A stretch of 36,530 bases of DNA from an uncultured Pelagibacteraceae bacterium (GCA_902572155.1 CACGET010000002.1:1-36530); one strand, 5' to 3'; shown: positions 11,982 through 21,901, counted from the first letter of the stretch. Program-made: numbers and translations. The notes: a model not told the origin generated them from the sequence alone.

Positions 11982-14360
11982 TTATTGAATGCTAGCTTGA
12001 GATTTTTCATCTTTTTTTGATATATCTACCTCAACCCATTCTGTTTTTTTTAATTCTTTAGTTAAAGCTATCTTAAGAACTTGGTCAGCATGTTCAACTA
12101 CAGTGATTTTAATATCATCAATAATTTTTTTAGGCATATCAACAAGATCTTTTTCATTTTCTTTAGGTATTAATACCTCTTTAATACCTGCTCTATGAGC
12201 AGCTAATAATTTTTCTTTTAAACCACCTATAGGTAAAACTTGTCCTGTTAAAGTTACCTCTCCTGTCATAGCTACATCTCTTCTTACAGGTATATTTGTT
12301 ATAGATGAAACTATAGATGTTACCATTCCAATACCAGCTGAAGGTCCATCTTTTGGAGTTGCTCCTTCTGGAACATGAATATGAAAATCTTTTTTTTCGA
12401 ATAAAGGAGGAATAATTCCATACTCTAAACATTTGGATCTAACAAAAGATTTTGCTGCTTTAATTGATTCTTGCATTACATCTCCAAGTTTTCCTGTAAT
12501 TTGCATTCTTCCTTTTCCAGGCATTGTTACAGTTTCAATTTTTAATATTTCCCCTCCATATTCAGTCCAGGCCAATCCAGTTACAACTCCAACTCTATTT
12601 TCAGCCTCTAATTCACCAGACTTAAATTTAGCAACTCCAAGAAAGTCATGTAGGTTTTTATTGTTAATATTAACCTCTTTTTCTTCTCCAGAAACAATTT
12701 TTTTAACAACCTTTCTAGCTAGCTTGGATATTTCTCTTTCTAAATTTCTAACACCAGACTCTTTTGTGTAACCTCTAATAACTTCTTTGATAATGTCCTC
12801 GTCTAATTTCATTTCTTTTTCTTTAACACCGTTATCTTTGATTTGTTTTGGTAATAAATATTTATTAGCAATACTGATTTTTTCATCCTCTGTATAACCA
12901 GCCAATCTAATTACCTCCATTCTGTCTAGAAGTGGTGGTAGAATATTAAGTGTATTCGCAGTTGTAACAAACATTACATCTGATAAGTCGTAATCAACCT
13001 CTAAATAATGATCATTAAATGTTGTATTTTGCTCAGGGTCTAAAGCTTCTAAAAGAGCTGAAGAAGGATCACCTCGATAATCATTTCCTATTTTATCAAT
13101 TTCATCTAATAAAATTAATGGATTTTTAGTTCCAGCTTTTTTCATCATTTGAATAATTTTACCAGGTAAAGAGCCAATGTAAGTTCTTCTATGTCCTCTA
13201 ATTTCAGCTTCATCTCTCATACCGCCTACTGACATTCTTACAAATTCTCTATTAGTTGCTTTTGCAATAGATTTTCCTAAAGATGTTTTTCCTACTCCAG
13301 GAGGACCTACTAAACATAATATTGGACCTTTAATTTTTTCCATTCTTTTTTGAACAGCAAGAAATTCGACTATTCTCTCTTTTACTTTTTCCAATCCAAA
13401 ATGATCTTTATCTAGAATGTTTAGTGCTTTAGTTAAATCTATATCCATTTCACTTTTTTTATGCCATGGAAGTTCTGTCATCCAGTCTAAATAATTTCTG
13501 ACCACAGTAGCTTCTGCGGACATTGGACTCATATTTTTAAGTTTTTTAAGTTCTTGAAGACATTTCTTTTCAACTTCTTTTGGCATTTTAGCTTTAGTAA
13601 TAGCTTTATTAAGATTTGTATTTTCGTCTTTACCATCTTCGATTTCGCCAAGCTCTTTTTGAATGGCTTTTAATTGCTCATTTAAATAATATTCTCGCTG
13701 GGTTTTTTCCATTTGAGTTTTAACCCTACCCCTTATTCTTTTTTCAACACCAATTATACTTGTCTCATTTTCCATTATTTTGATAATGGCATTCAATCTT
13801 TTCTTTACATCTACTGTTTCAAAAATTTGCTGTTTTTCAGAAATTGTTGCAGATATGTGTGAAGCTATATTATCTGCAATTTGAGATGGGTCTTTTAATT
13901 GTTTTATTGTATTTATCGTTTCATTAGATATTTTTTTATTAATTGAAGTTAATTTTTCTAATCTTCTTAATGCAGTGCTCGCTAATGGAAATAAATCTTC
14001 ATCTTTAGAAAAGATATCATTATAAATTGAATAATCACATGTTATGAATTTTTCATTATCGATAAAATCTAAAATTTTTACCCTCTTAGTGCCTTCTACC
14101 AACACTTTAACTGTTCCATCTGGTAATTTTAAAAGTTGTAAAATATTACCCTCACAACCATACATGAAAATATCAGTTTTCTTAGGGTCATCAATCTCTG
14201 AATTTTTTTGAGTAACTAATATTATTTTTTTATCTTTTTTCATCACTTCATTCAAAGCTGAAATAGACTTATCTCTACCTACAAATAAAGGTATTACCAT
14301 ACTTGGAAAAACCACTATGTCTCTAAGGGGTAATAACGGTAATGAAAATTTTACATCCAT
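11982..14360 (-). CDS. lon: ATP-dependent protease La (Lon)
   Basis: GPPGVGKTSLGKSIA Walker A; catalytic PKDGPSAGIGM, GLKEKLLAAHRAGIK. Confidence 0.98.
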   Translation of the reverse strand: MDVKFSLPLLPLRDIVVFPSMVIPLFVGRDKSISALNEVMKKDKKIILVTQKNSEIDDPKKTDIFMYGCEGNILQLLKLPDGTVKVLVEGTKRVKILDFIDNEKFITCDYSIYNDIFSKDEDLFPLASTALRRLEKLTSINKKISNETINTIKQLKDPSQIADNIASHISATISEKQQIFETVDVKKRLNAIIKIMENETSIIGVEKRIRGRVKTQMEKTQREYYLNEQLKAIQKELGEIEDGKDENTNLNKAITKAKMPKEVEKKCLQELKKLKNMSPMSAEATVVRNYLDWMTELPWHKKSEMDIDLTKALNILDKDHFGLEKVKERIVEFLAVQKRMEKIKGPILCLVGPPGVGKTSLGKSIAKATNREFVRMSVGGMRDEAEIRGHRRTYIGSLPGKIIQMMKKAGTKNPLILLDEIDKIGNDYRGDPSSALLEALDPEQNTTFNDHYLEVDYDLSDVMFVTTANTLNILPPLLDRMEVIRLAGYTEDEKISIANKYLLPKQIKDNGVKEKEMKLDEDIIKEVIRGYTKESGVRNLEREISKLARKVVKKIVSGEEKEVNINNKNLHDFLGVAKFKSGELEAENRVGVVTGLAWTEYGGEILKIETVTMPGKGRMQITGKLGDVMQESIKAAKSFVRSKCLEYGIIPPLFEKKDFHIHVPEGATPKDGPSAGIGMVTSIVSSITNIPVRRDVAMTGEVTLTGQVLPIGGLKEKLLAAHRAGIKEVLIPKENEKDLVDMPKKIIDDIKITVVEHADQVLKIALTKELKKTEWVEVDISKKDEKSQASIQ

Positions 14361-14420
14361 TAGGTTAATATGGATATTATATCTTATATTGCAATAGTAA
14401 TTTATTACTTATTAAGGATA

Positions 14421-15689
14421 TTAAGCCGCTGATGTATTTTTTGATTTTGATTTACTGTCACTTTTTGAATGAACTAATATAGGTTGGGATTGTCCTTTTG
14501 CAGCACTAGCGTCAACTATTACCTCTTCTATATTTTCTTGACTTGGTAGATCATACATAGTTTTTAATAAAATATTTTCCAATATACTTCTCAATCCTCT
14601 AGCACCTGTTTTTTTCTTTATCGCTTTTTGTGCAATTTCTTTTAATGCGTTATCTTTAAAAGTTAATCTTGCACCATCTAATTTGAACAGTTCTTGATAC
14701 TGTTTAGTTAATGAATTTTTCGGTTCTTGTAATATTTTTATCAATGATTTTTCATCTAAATCTTCAAGGGTAGCTATCATTGGTAATCTACCTATAAATT
14801 CTGGAATTAATCCAAATTTCAATAAATCTTCGGGCTCTAAAGTTTTCATCCATTCACCAGTTTTTTTATCTTGTGTATTTTTGACATCTGCACCAAAACC
14901 TATAGAAGTTCCTTTATCTCTTTGGGATATAATCTTATCAAGTCCTGCAAAAGCACCTCCACAAATAAATAAAATATTAGTTGTATCAACCTGTAAAAAT
15001 TCTTGTTGCGGATGTTTTCTTCCACCTTGAGGAGGAACACTTGCAACCGTACCTTCCATAATTTTTAATAAAGCTTGTTGTACTCCTTCACCTGAAACAT
15101 CTCTTGTAATAGATGGGTTTTCTGATTTTCTACTTATTTTGTCAACCTCATCAATATAAACAATACCTCTTTGCGCTTTTTCAACATTATAATCGGAAGC
15201 TTGTAATAACTTTAAAATTATATTTTCAACATCTTCACCTACGTAACCAGCCTCAGTTAAAGTTGTGGCATCTGCCATTGTAAATGGAACGTCCAATATT
15301 CTTGCAAGAGTTTGTGCTAACAAAGTTTTACCACAACCTGTAGGTCCAACTAAAAGTATATTTGATTTAGCTAATTCTACATTTTTACTAGTTTTACTCT
15401 CATAATTTAATCTTTTATAATGATTATGAACAGCTACAGATAAAACTTTTTTTGCATGTGGTTGTCCAATTACATAATCATCCAAAACTGAACAAATTTC
15501 CTTTGGTGAAGGAAGTCCATCTTGATGTTTTACAAAAGTATCTTTACTTTCCTCTTTAATAATATCCATACATAACTCAACGCACTCATCACAAATAAAT
15601 ACAGTTGGGCCTGCAATTAATTTTCTAACTTCGTGCTGACTTTTCCCACAGAAGGAGCAGTAAAGAATATTTTTGTTATTTGTTGTCAT
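14421..15689 (-). CDS. clpX: ATP-dependent Clp protease ATP-binding subunit ClpX
   Basis: N-terminal zinc-binding domain [48 protein letters not shown]-like box. Confidence 0.98.
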   Translation of the reverse strand: MTTNNKNILYCSFCGKSQHEVRKLIAGPTVFICDECVELCMDIIKEESKDTFVKHQDGLPSPKEICSVLDDYVIGQPHAKKVLSVAVHNHYKRLNYESKTSKNVELAKSNILLVGPTGCGKTLLAQTLARILDVPFTMADATTLTEAGYVGEDVENIILKLLQASDYNVEKAQRGIVYIDEVDKISRKSENPSITRDVSGEGVQQALLKIMEGTVASVPPQGGRKHPQQEFLQVDTTNILFICGGAFAGLDKIISQRDKGTSIGFGADVKNTQDKKTGEWMKTLEPEDLLKFGLIPEFIGRLPMIATLEDLDEKSLIKILQEPKNSLTKQYQELFKLDGARLTFKDNALKEIAQKAIKKKTGARGLRSILENILLKTMYDLPSQENIEEVIVDASAAKGQSQPILVHSKSDSKSKSKNTSAA

Positions 15690-15780
15690 AAAAAATTTTT
15701 AGCGAATCAATGATAGTATATTAATATAAATGAGACCCACTTATCAAGGAGCGATTATCATATATGCAATATATAGTATG

Positions 15781-16392
15781 TTAGGATCTTTTTTCTACAA
15801 CTTCATCAATTAAACCGAAGTCTTTAGCAATTTCTGCTGTCATAAAATTATCTCTTTCTAGTGCAGATTTAACTTCTTCAACAGTTTTGCCAGTATGTTT
15901 TGAATAAATTTCATTTAATCTTTTTTTAAGTGATAATACTTCATTCGCATGAATTTCTATGTCTGTTACCTGGCCTTGAAAGCCGGCTGAAGGCTGATGA
16001 ACCATAATTCTTGAATTAGGTAACGAAAATCTTTTTCCTTTAGTGCCTGCTGACAACAAAAATGATCCCATAGATGCTGCTTGGCCTATACATAATGTGG
16101 AAATATCAGGTTTGACATATTGCATTGTATCATAAATACCAAGACCGGCCGTTACTAGTCCACCAGGACTATTTATATATAAATAAATTTCTTTCTTGGG
16201 ATCTTCTGCTTCAAGAAACAATAATTGAGCAGTAACTAAAGATGCAACACTATCATTAATTTGACCAGTTAAAAAAATTATTCTTTCTTTTAAAAGTCTA
16301 GAATAAATATCATAAGCTCTCTCACCTTTATTAGATTGTTCAACAACCATGGGGACGAGATTACTCATTTGTTCAAATAGTTTTGTTGTCAT
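15781..16392 (-). CDS. clpP: ATP-dependent Clp protease proteolytic subunit ClpP
   Basis: [14 protein letters not shown] (Ser) and [14 protein letters not shown] (His) motifs. Confidence 0.98.
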   Translation of the reverse strand: MTTKLFEQMSNLVPMVVEQSNKGERAYDIYSRLLKERIIFLTGQINDSVASLVTAQLLFLEAEDPKKEIYLYINSPGGLVTAGLGIYDTMQYVKPDISTLCIGQAASMGSFLLSAGTKGKRFSLPNSRIMVHQPSAGFQGQVTDIEIHANEVLSLKKRLNEIYSKHTGKTVEEVKSALERDNFMTAEIAKDFGLIDEVVEKRS

Positions 16393-16424
16393 AAATTGAT
16401 TCGTATTACTTATACAACTTGAGA

Positions 16425-17837
16425 TTACTTTTTGCTAACTTTTTTTACTATGGGCTTTGTTTTAGAGGCTTTTACTGAAGATTTTTTTTCTTTATTAGTT
16501 TTAGCTTCTACCTTTTTTTTTTCTGTCTCATTAAGATTTTGATCCTTTGAGTGTGCTTCTTTTAAAATTTGTTCAGCTTCATATTTTGTGATTTCTTTTT
16601 TATTAGCTTTAGCTTTTTCTTTAACGGAATTTAAAATTTTTTCTTCATAGACTGTTCCTCGTAAACTGGCAACGGCAGATGGGTTTTTTTGATAAAAATC
16701 CATTACCATTTTTTCTTGACCAGGCATCATTCTTAATTGCTTTTGGACCTCTGCTTGAATTTCTTGTTCACTGACATTGATTTTGTTTTGTTCTCCAAAT
16801 TCATTTAAAATAAGTCCAGTTTTAATTCTAGTTTTGGCTGTCTCTGTAAATTTTGTTTTATTTTTTTTGGCTTCATCTTCGGTCATTCCTTGAGAAAGAA
16901 TTTTAACTTCCTCCTCAATTAAATTTTCTGGAAGTTCATCAATTTTTATTTTTTCAATCTCTTTTAAAATTTGATTTTTGGACAATTGGTCTAAAGAATT
17001 TTTATATTCATCATTAATTTGTTTAGATATTAGTGTTTTTAAATCGTTTAAATCTTTTGCACCAAGATTTTTAGCAAATTCATCATCAATATTTACTTCT
17101 TCAGATCTTTGAACATTCATAATTTTACAATTAAATTTAGCTTTTTTATTTACCAAATCTTTTTCAGGATAATTTTCTGGTAATGTGGCTTCAACGATTT
17201 TTTCATCATCTTTTTTAACTCCAATAATTTGATCATCAAAACCTTTTAAAAATAAATCTTTTCCAAGTGTTAATTGTGTATTCTTTCCTTCATTTCCCTT
17301 GAAATCTTTACCATCAATAGTTGCCTTATAATCCAAGGTGACTAGGTCACCTTTTTTAGCCTTTGTTTCAGAAGGTGTGTCTTTAAAGTTTGGTTGATTT
17401 TTAGCTATTTCTTTGATTCTCTTATCTGTTTCACTTTTATCAATTTTAACTGAGTATTGATCAAATTTTATATTTTCTAATGATTTTATATCTACTTTTG
17501 GTAACTCTGTTACTGATAAAACATATTCTAATTCTTTGTCTTCCCCATAAGTTTTTAAATCCAGTTTAGGTTGGCCAGCAGGTTTTATTTTGTTATCTTC
17601 CAGAGCTTTTGTTGAAGTCTCCTTTAAAACTTTATCTAAAACTTCCCCAAAAACTGCTTTTCCAAATTGTCTTTTTAATACTTCTTTTGGAACTTTTCCG
17701 GGTCGAAAACCCTTGAGATTTACAGTAGTTTTAATTTCTTCGTATTTTTCATCCATATAAGAGTTCATCGTCTCTTTATCGATTAAAACTTTGATATCCT
17801 TATTTAAACCTTTTTTATTTTCTATAGTTACTTTCAT
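16425..17837 (-). CDS. tig: Trigger factor
   Basis: [17 protein letters not shown]-terminal signature, FKBP-like [17 protein letters not shown], Lys-rich C-terminus, upstream of clpP. Confidence 0.96.
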   Translation of the reverse strand: MKVTIENKKGLNKDIKVLIDKETMNSYMDEKYEEIKTTVNLKGFRPGKVPKEVLKRQFGKAVFGEVLDKVLKETSTKALEDNKIKPAGQPKLDLKTYGEDKELEYVLSVTELPKVDIKSLENIKFDQYSVKIDKSETDKRIKEIAKNQPNFKDTPSETKAKKGDLVTLDYKATIDGKDFKGNEGKNTQLTLGKDLFLKGFDDQIIGVKKDDEKIVEATLPENYPEKDLVNKKAKFNCKIMNVQRSEEVNIDDEFAKNLGAKDLNDLKTLISKQINDEYKNSLDQLSKNQILKEIEKIKIDELPENLIEEEVKILSQGMTEDEAKKNKTKFTETAKTRIKTGLILNEFGEQNKINVSEQEIQAEVQKQLRMMPGQEKMVMDFYQKNPSAVASLRGTVYEEKILNSVKEKAKANKKEITKYEAEQILKEAHSKDQNLNETEKKKVEAKTNKEKKSSVKASKTKPIVKKVSKK

Positions 17838-17847
17838 AATTTTATAA

Positions 17848-17932
17848 TGGTAGGGCGAAAAGGACTCGAACCTTCACATGTTGCCATATTGGTTCCTAAG
17901 ACCAACGCGTCTACCAATTCCGCCATCGCCCC
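17848..17932 (-). tRNA. tRNA-Leu(TAG)
   Basis: Reverse strand GGGGCGATGGCGGAATTGGTAGACGCGTTGGTCTTAGGAACC...GGTTCGAGTCC...CCA, long variable arm, anticodon TAG. Confidence 0.95.
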
Positions 17933-18031
17933 ACAAATTACGGGGTTTTATATATTATTGAAACAATTTGTCCAATGAGAATTAGAAAAAAATAACTATT
18001 TTTCTAATATAATTAATGTAAATAATTAAAA

Positions 18032-18283
18032 ATGATCATTTCTCCATGTATAAGTATTTGTAAAATGGATCCATCAACAGGTTATTGTTATGGGTGTGCA
18101 AGAACCAATGAAGAAAAAAGAATATGGAAACTTGAGAAGACAAATAATGAGTGGAAAACAAATAATCTTAAAAGTATAAGAGAAAGACTCACTGGGTGGC
18201 AATTAGAAAGTTTTAACGAGTCTTATCAATACAAGATTACTAATGGTATATCTCTTTTTAAAAAAAATTTGAAAAATGAATAA
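18032..18283 (+). CDS. DUF1289 family small protein
   Basis: SPCISICKMDPSTGYCYGCART cysteine pattern typical of DUF1289. Confidence 0.85.
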   Translation: MIISPCISICKMDPSTGYCYGCARTNEEKRIWKLEKTNNEWKTNNLKSIRERLTGWQLESFNESYQYKITNGISLFKKNLKNE

Positions 18284-18446
18284 AACTGTTGTTGTAACAA
18301 TCATATATGTAATAGGTATAATTTTTGGTGCCCTTGTAATTGGTATCTGGGACGCAGAAACCGATATAACTAAAGCTATGTTTGCACTTATTTGGACTGC
18401 AATATTTTTGATTGCATTATATTTTGCAGATAAAAAAGATGGTTAA
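18276..18446 (+). CDS. Small membrane protein (56 aa), not in the ORF track
   Basis: ATG at 18276 overlaps the end of the DUF1289 gene; MNKTVVVTIIYVIGIIFGALVIGIWDAETDITKAMFALIWTAIFLIALYFADKKDG, two predicted TM helices. Confidence 0.75.
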   Translation: MNKTVVVTIIYVIGIIFGALVIGIWDAETDITKAMFALIWTAIFLIALYFADKKDG

Positions 18447-18450
18447 TAAC

Positions 18451-18588
18451 TCAGCTAATTTTTATTTTTTTTTTATTTATTTTAAATAAATTTTCTTTTT
18501 TACTACTAAATCTGGTATTTGTAATATTGCTTCTATGTTTAGCAAAGGCTTGTTTTTGAGCTTGTTTCATTGCTTTTTTAGATGACAT
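18451..18588 (-). CDS. Small basic protein (45 aa), not in the ORF track
   Basis: MSSKKAMKQAQKQAFAKHRSNITNTRFSSKKENLFKINKKKIKIS; occupies an otherwise empty interval. Confidence 0.5.
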   Translation of the reverse strand: MSSKKAMKQAQKQAFAKHRSNITNTRFSSKKENLFKINKKKIKIS

Positions 18589-18635
18589 AAATAAATTATA
18601 TCAATAATTAAGATTATATAAATTAATTAATTTAT

Positions 18636-18692
18636 GAAAAATAGATTTACATTAATTGAATTACTAATTGTTCACCACCAGGCTTTATGAGT
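18636..18692 (+). pseudogene. Type IV pilin N-terminal remnant (MKNRFTLIELLIV...)
   Basis: Translation MKNRFTLIELLIVHHQAL*; FTLIELLIV is the prepilin signature, -1 Gly replaced by Arg, ORF ends after 18 codons. Confidence 0.55.
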
Positions 18693-18785
18693 GCTTGTCC
18701 GTCTCATCCTTATCAAGGTGGTTATTTATCTATATAGATTAAATAACATCACTGTTAGAGTTTTTTCTAACTTAGGTAGAACCAC
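18675..18785. other. Run of inverted repeats (candidate structured RNA or processed remnant)
   Basis: CCACC(18675-79)/GGTGG(18717-21) enclosing ATGAG/CTCAT; near-perfect 27-nt dyad GTTATTTATCTAT/ATAGATTAAATAAC (18721-18747); GTTAGA/TCTAAC (18754-18771); GTGGTT(18718-23)/AACCAC(18780-85). Confidence 0.4.
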
Positions 18786-18831
18786 ATGATCGGCTAAATA
18801 TATACAAACTGATATTACATATATTTAATCG

Positions 18832-19389
18832 TTAGTAGTCTATCTCTATACTATCTATTATACTAAAATTTTTATCAGAAACTATTATTTCCCCAGAGTT
18901 TACTCCCACTCCTAACATTTCAGAAATGACCACGTAATGTGTTATTAAAATTAAGTTTTTATCATCATCCCAAGTTTTTATAAATTTTTTTAAATCTTTA
19001 ATTTGTTTATCTTTATTTTTCATAAATTTAGATTGATAAAATGAATTTAAAGCATCAAAGGTTTTGAATTTATCAAATGCATATTTGGCTGTATCTTTAC
19101 ATCTACACCATTCACTTGTAAAAATTTCATTATTTATAATCTGATTTTTAATAAAAAAGTGCCCTATTTTTTTAGATTGTTCTATTCCCTCATTATTTAA
19201 ATTTCTTTGTGTTGAACAATCTTTTTTATCAAAGTTTTCTGGGTCTCCATTTCCTGGTGCATAAGCATGCCTAATAAATATTATTTTTCCACCTTCTTTA
19301 AGTTCATTTATTAATTTTTTTTGGGAATCTGCTTTTATAGATGATGTTAAAGATATAAATACTATAATTATAATCTTAAAAAATTTCAT
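18832..19389 (-). CDS. Histidine phosphatase (phosphoglycerate mutase-like) family protein with signal peptide
   Basis: Signal peptide MKFFKIIIIVFISLTSSIKA, then IIFIRHAYAPG (RHG-like) and LILITHYVVISEMLG. Confidence 0.85.
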   Translation of the reverse strand: MKFFKIIIIVFISLTSSIKADSQKKLINELKEGGKIIFIRHAYAPGNGDPENFDKKDCSTQRNLNNEGIEQSKKIGHFFIKNQIINNEIFTSEWCRCKDTAKYAFDKFKTFDALNSFYQSKFMKNKDKQIKDLKKFIKTWDDDKNLILITHYVVISEMLGVGVNSGEIIVSDKNFSIIDSIEIDY

Positions 19390-19391
19390 TT

Positions 19392-20072
19392 ATGGATATT
19401 AGATTAAAAGAATTAAACAAGACAATAGTTAACTGTAAAAAATGTCCAAGGTTAGTTAACTTTATTAAGAAAGTCTGTACTCATAAAAGAAAACAAAATA
19501 TCAATGAAATATATTGGGGAAAACCGGTTCCAGGATTTGGTAATATCAACTCAAAATTGGCCATAATAGGTCTTGCTCCTGCAGCACATGGAGGCACTAG
19601 AACGGGACGTGCATTTACTGGTGATAAATCTGGTGATTTTTTATTTGAATGTTTGTTTAAGTCAGGAATTTCAAATCAACCTTTTTCCATAAATATAAGT
19701 GATAATTTAAAATTAAAATCAACTTATATAACTAATATTCTTAAGTGTGTTCCACCCGAAGATAAACCAAATAATAAGGAATTATCAAATTGCTCAAATT
19801 ATTTTAATGAAGAAATCACAAAACTTAAAAATTTAAAAGTAATAGTGACACTTGGAAAAGTTGCTTTTGATAATTGTGTAAAAATTTATAAAAAAAAATT
19901 TCAAAATACAAAAAAATATATCTTTAAACACGGTCAAACTCAATTACTTACCAATAAAACTATAATAATCCCTTGTTATCATCCTAGTCCAAGAAATGTA
20001 AATACTGGGGTTGTATCAGATAAAATGATGGTTAGATTATTTATTAAAGCAAAAAAATTAGCTAAACTTTGA
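19392..20072 (+). CDS. Uracil-DNA glycosylase, family 4/5 (type 5 UdgB-like)
   Basis: CKKCPRLV Fe-S cysteines, GLAPAAHGGTRTGRAFTGDKSGDFLF motif, CYHPSPRNVNTG. Confidence 0.88.
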   Translation: MDIRLKELNKTIVNCKKCPRLVNFIKKVCTHKRKQNINEIYWGKPVPGFGNINSKLAIIGLAPAAHGGTRTGRAFTGDKSGDFLFECLFKSGISNQPFSINISDNLKLKSTYITNILKCVPPEDKPNNKELSNCSNYFNEEITKLKNLKVIVTLGKVAFDNCVKIYKKKFQNTKKYIFKHGQTQLLTNKTIIIPCYHPSPRNVNTGVVSDKMMVRLFIKAKKLAKL

Positions 20073-20484
20073 TAGTGTCACAAAAATAAGGTTTGAATTT
20101 TGAATAGATATCTTCTGGAATTCTCATTGGCCTTCCACTTTCATTTATAAAAACTAAATGTATTTCAGCGTTAACAATTTCATCATCACTCCTCGTAATA
20201 ATTTGATTCATAAAAAATGAAGTTTTAGAAATTGATTTTACAAAAGATCTTATTTTTAATTCATCTTCTAAGTGAGCAGTTTTTTGGTACTTAATATTGC
20301 ATGATTTAACAATTATTATTGAATTAAATTTTTCTCTAATCTTTTGATTGCTGTACCCTATGGAGAATAAAGCTTCTGTTCTTGCTCTTTCTAAAAATCT
20401 TAGATAATTAGCATAATAAACTACCCCACCAGAATCTGTATCCTCATAATAAACTTTTACCTTATGAAAGAAATTTTCATGCAT
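20062..20484 (-). CDS. ybgC: YbgC/4HBT-family acyl-CoA thioesterase
   Basis: VYYEDTDSGGVVYYANYLRFLERARTEAL signature. Confidence 0.9.
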   Translation of the reverse strand: MHENFFHKVKVYYEDTDSGGVVYYANYLRFLERARTEALFSIGYSNQKIREKFNSIIIVKSCNIKYQKTAHLEDELKIRSFVKSISKTSFFMNQIITRSDDEIVNAEIHLVFINESGRPMRIPEDIYSKFKPYFCDTIKV

Positions 20485-20541
20485 TAAATTATTATATCAA
20501 AATATTAATAATTTTACAGAAACTAAGATATAATAATTGTA

Positions 20542-20682
20542 ATGAATGTTTTTGTTATTTGGATTGTATTAGTAACAGCATGGAATTTTGGTTATCCCAG
20601 CGCAACACCTATAGAAGATGTGGTTGTAGCTATTGGATTATCTTTATTAAGTTTGATTTTAAAAAAATATCTTAAATTTTAG
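20542..20682 (+). CDS. Small membrane protein (46 aa), not in the ORF track
   Basis: MNVFVIWIVLVTAWNFGYPSATPIEDVVVAIGLSLLSLILKKYLKF; fills the gap between two annotated genes. Confidence 0.65.
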   Translation: MNVFVIWIVLVTAWNFGYPSATPIEDVVVAIGLSLLSLILKKYLKF

Positions 20683-21333
20683 TTATTCTGATGAAAAATA
20701 AATATTTTGGAAATATGCTATAGCTTTCATTTTTGAATTATCTGTATCAGACATAATAGCTAAGCCATCTAGCTCATTAACATCTAAATCATGAAATGTT
20801 TTAAAATCTTCTTTTACATTTGCTTTAACCGTTACCCATTTATCTAAATTTTCTTTTGTAGTTGATAGAACGTTATCTATAGATTTTTTTGTATATGGAC
20901 TTGGCCAATTTAATCCAACCTTATTGTTACTTGAAAATACATAATTTACCGCTCTATTGGAAAGTGGTGTTGCGCCTGTTTTTTTTATAGCAAATACCCT
21001 AGCTGCAAAATCATGACCTTTTTTAGTATCTTCTTTTATGCCAGGTAAATCCATTTCTATTTTCCACGTAATGTTAATAAATGGAGTTTTATTTAGGTCA
21101 ATTTTTACTTCTTTGCCTAATCCTGAAGCACCGTTATCAGCAATTGATTTTAAAAAATTTCCATTCTCATTTGTTCCTAAAGAATATGAAGTTTTATTAT
21201 CAGCACCTCTAACTTTTCTTACTTTTAATTCTGAAAGCTCACTTTCAGTAAAATCAAAGACTTTAATAATATCTGCAAAAGAATATGTTGATAAAACTAA
21301 ATAAGAAAAAACTAAATGTATAATCTTTATCAT
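20683..21333 (-). CDS. DUF3047 family secreted protein
   Basis: Signal peptide; PFINITWKIEMDLPG, DFAARVFAI, NRAVNYVFSS pattern typical of DUF3047. Confidence 0.8.
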   Translation of the reverse strand: MIKIIHLVFSYLVLSTYSFADIIKVFDFTESELSELKVRKVRGADNKTSYSLGTNENGNFLKSIADNGASGLGKEVKIDLNKTPFINITWKIEMDLPGIKEDTKKGHDFAARVFAIKKTGATPLSNRAVNYVFSSNNKVGLNWPSPYTKKSIDNVLSTTKENLDKWVTVKANVKEDFKTFHDLDVNELDGLAIMSDTDNSKMKAIAYFQNIYFSSE

Positions 21334-21346
21334 AATTTTCTTTTTG

Positions 21347-21423
21347 TGGTAGCGGGAAGTGGGATCGAACCACTGACCTCAGGCTTATGAGTCCTGCGCT
21401 CTAACCAACTGAGCTACCCCGCC
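21347..21423 (-). tRNA. tRNA-Met(CAT)
   Basis: Reverse strand GGCGGGGTAGCTCAGTTGGTTAGAGCGCAGGACTCATAAGCCTGAGGTC...GGTTCGATCCC...CCA; CAT could in principle be a lysidine-modified Ile tRNA. Confidence 0.93.
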
Positions 21424-21466
21424 GTTAATTAATGAAGATATATAATAGATTTTATTAATTGTGCAA

Positions 21467-21901
21467 TCAAGTATTTGATAATTTTAGTGGAGCAACTAAG
21501 TCGTAATTGAATTTTGATGGTTTCCATTTTTTTGGAGCAAGCTCTAAATCTTCAAATTCAAAAGCTGGAGCAACTGTACAACCTATTAAACTATAAGTAC
21601 CGCTGGATTTCATCGCAAACCAAGTGTTTTTTTCTATATTGAATATGAATTTATTATTTGCTCCTATCTCATTTTTTTTAAATCCATCTCCATCTTTAGA
21701 AGTAAATATAACTAAAGGATTTCCAGAATAAAAATGAATAGTTTCATTTTTTGTTATTCGATGCCAATGAGAATATTCATGCTCCTCTAATAAAAAATAA
21801 ATATGACTTACATCCTTATTTTTAAAAACTTCAACATAATGACCACCTTCAGGATGAGGTATCATTTTATGATAGTCAATGAGAGACTTAATAATATTCA
21901 T
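21467..21901 (-). CDS. DUF985/cupin superfamily protein
   Basis: MIPHPEGGHYVEVFKN, HWHRITKNETIHFYSGNPL, GCTVAPAFEFEDLELA. Confidence 0.85.
   Translation of the reverse strand: MNIIKSLIDYHKMIPHPEGGHYVEVFKNKDVSHIYFLLEEHEYSHWHRITKNETIHFYSGNPLVIFTSKDGDGFKKNEIGANNKFIFNIEKNTWFAMKSSGTYSLIGCTVAPAFEFEDLELAPKKWKPSKFNYDLVAPLKLSNT

Noticed and set aside
12193-12771. ORFs of 79 aa (-) and 112 aa (+) overlapping lon
   Set aside because: Shadow frames of lon, no recognisable protein features.
15690-15780. Heat-shock (sigma32-like) promoter between clpP and clpX
   Set aside because: CTTGAT is present but no convincing -10 (CCCATNT-like) element at proper spacing.
18672-18790. Known riboswitch or housekeeping RNA (SAM-II/V, glycine, 6S, SRP, tmRNA)
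   Set aside because: Could not match the conserved cores I know; left as an unassigned structured region pending cmscan.
21347-21423. tRNA-Met as an integration site for an accessory island
   Set aside because: No integrase and no duplicated tRNA 3' end noticed nearby.
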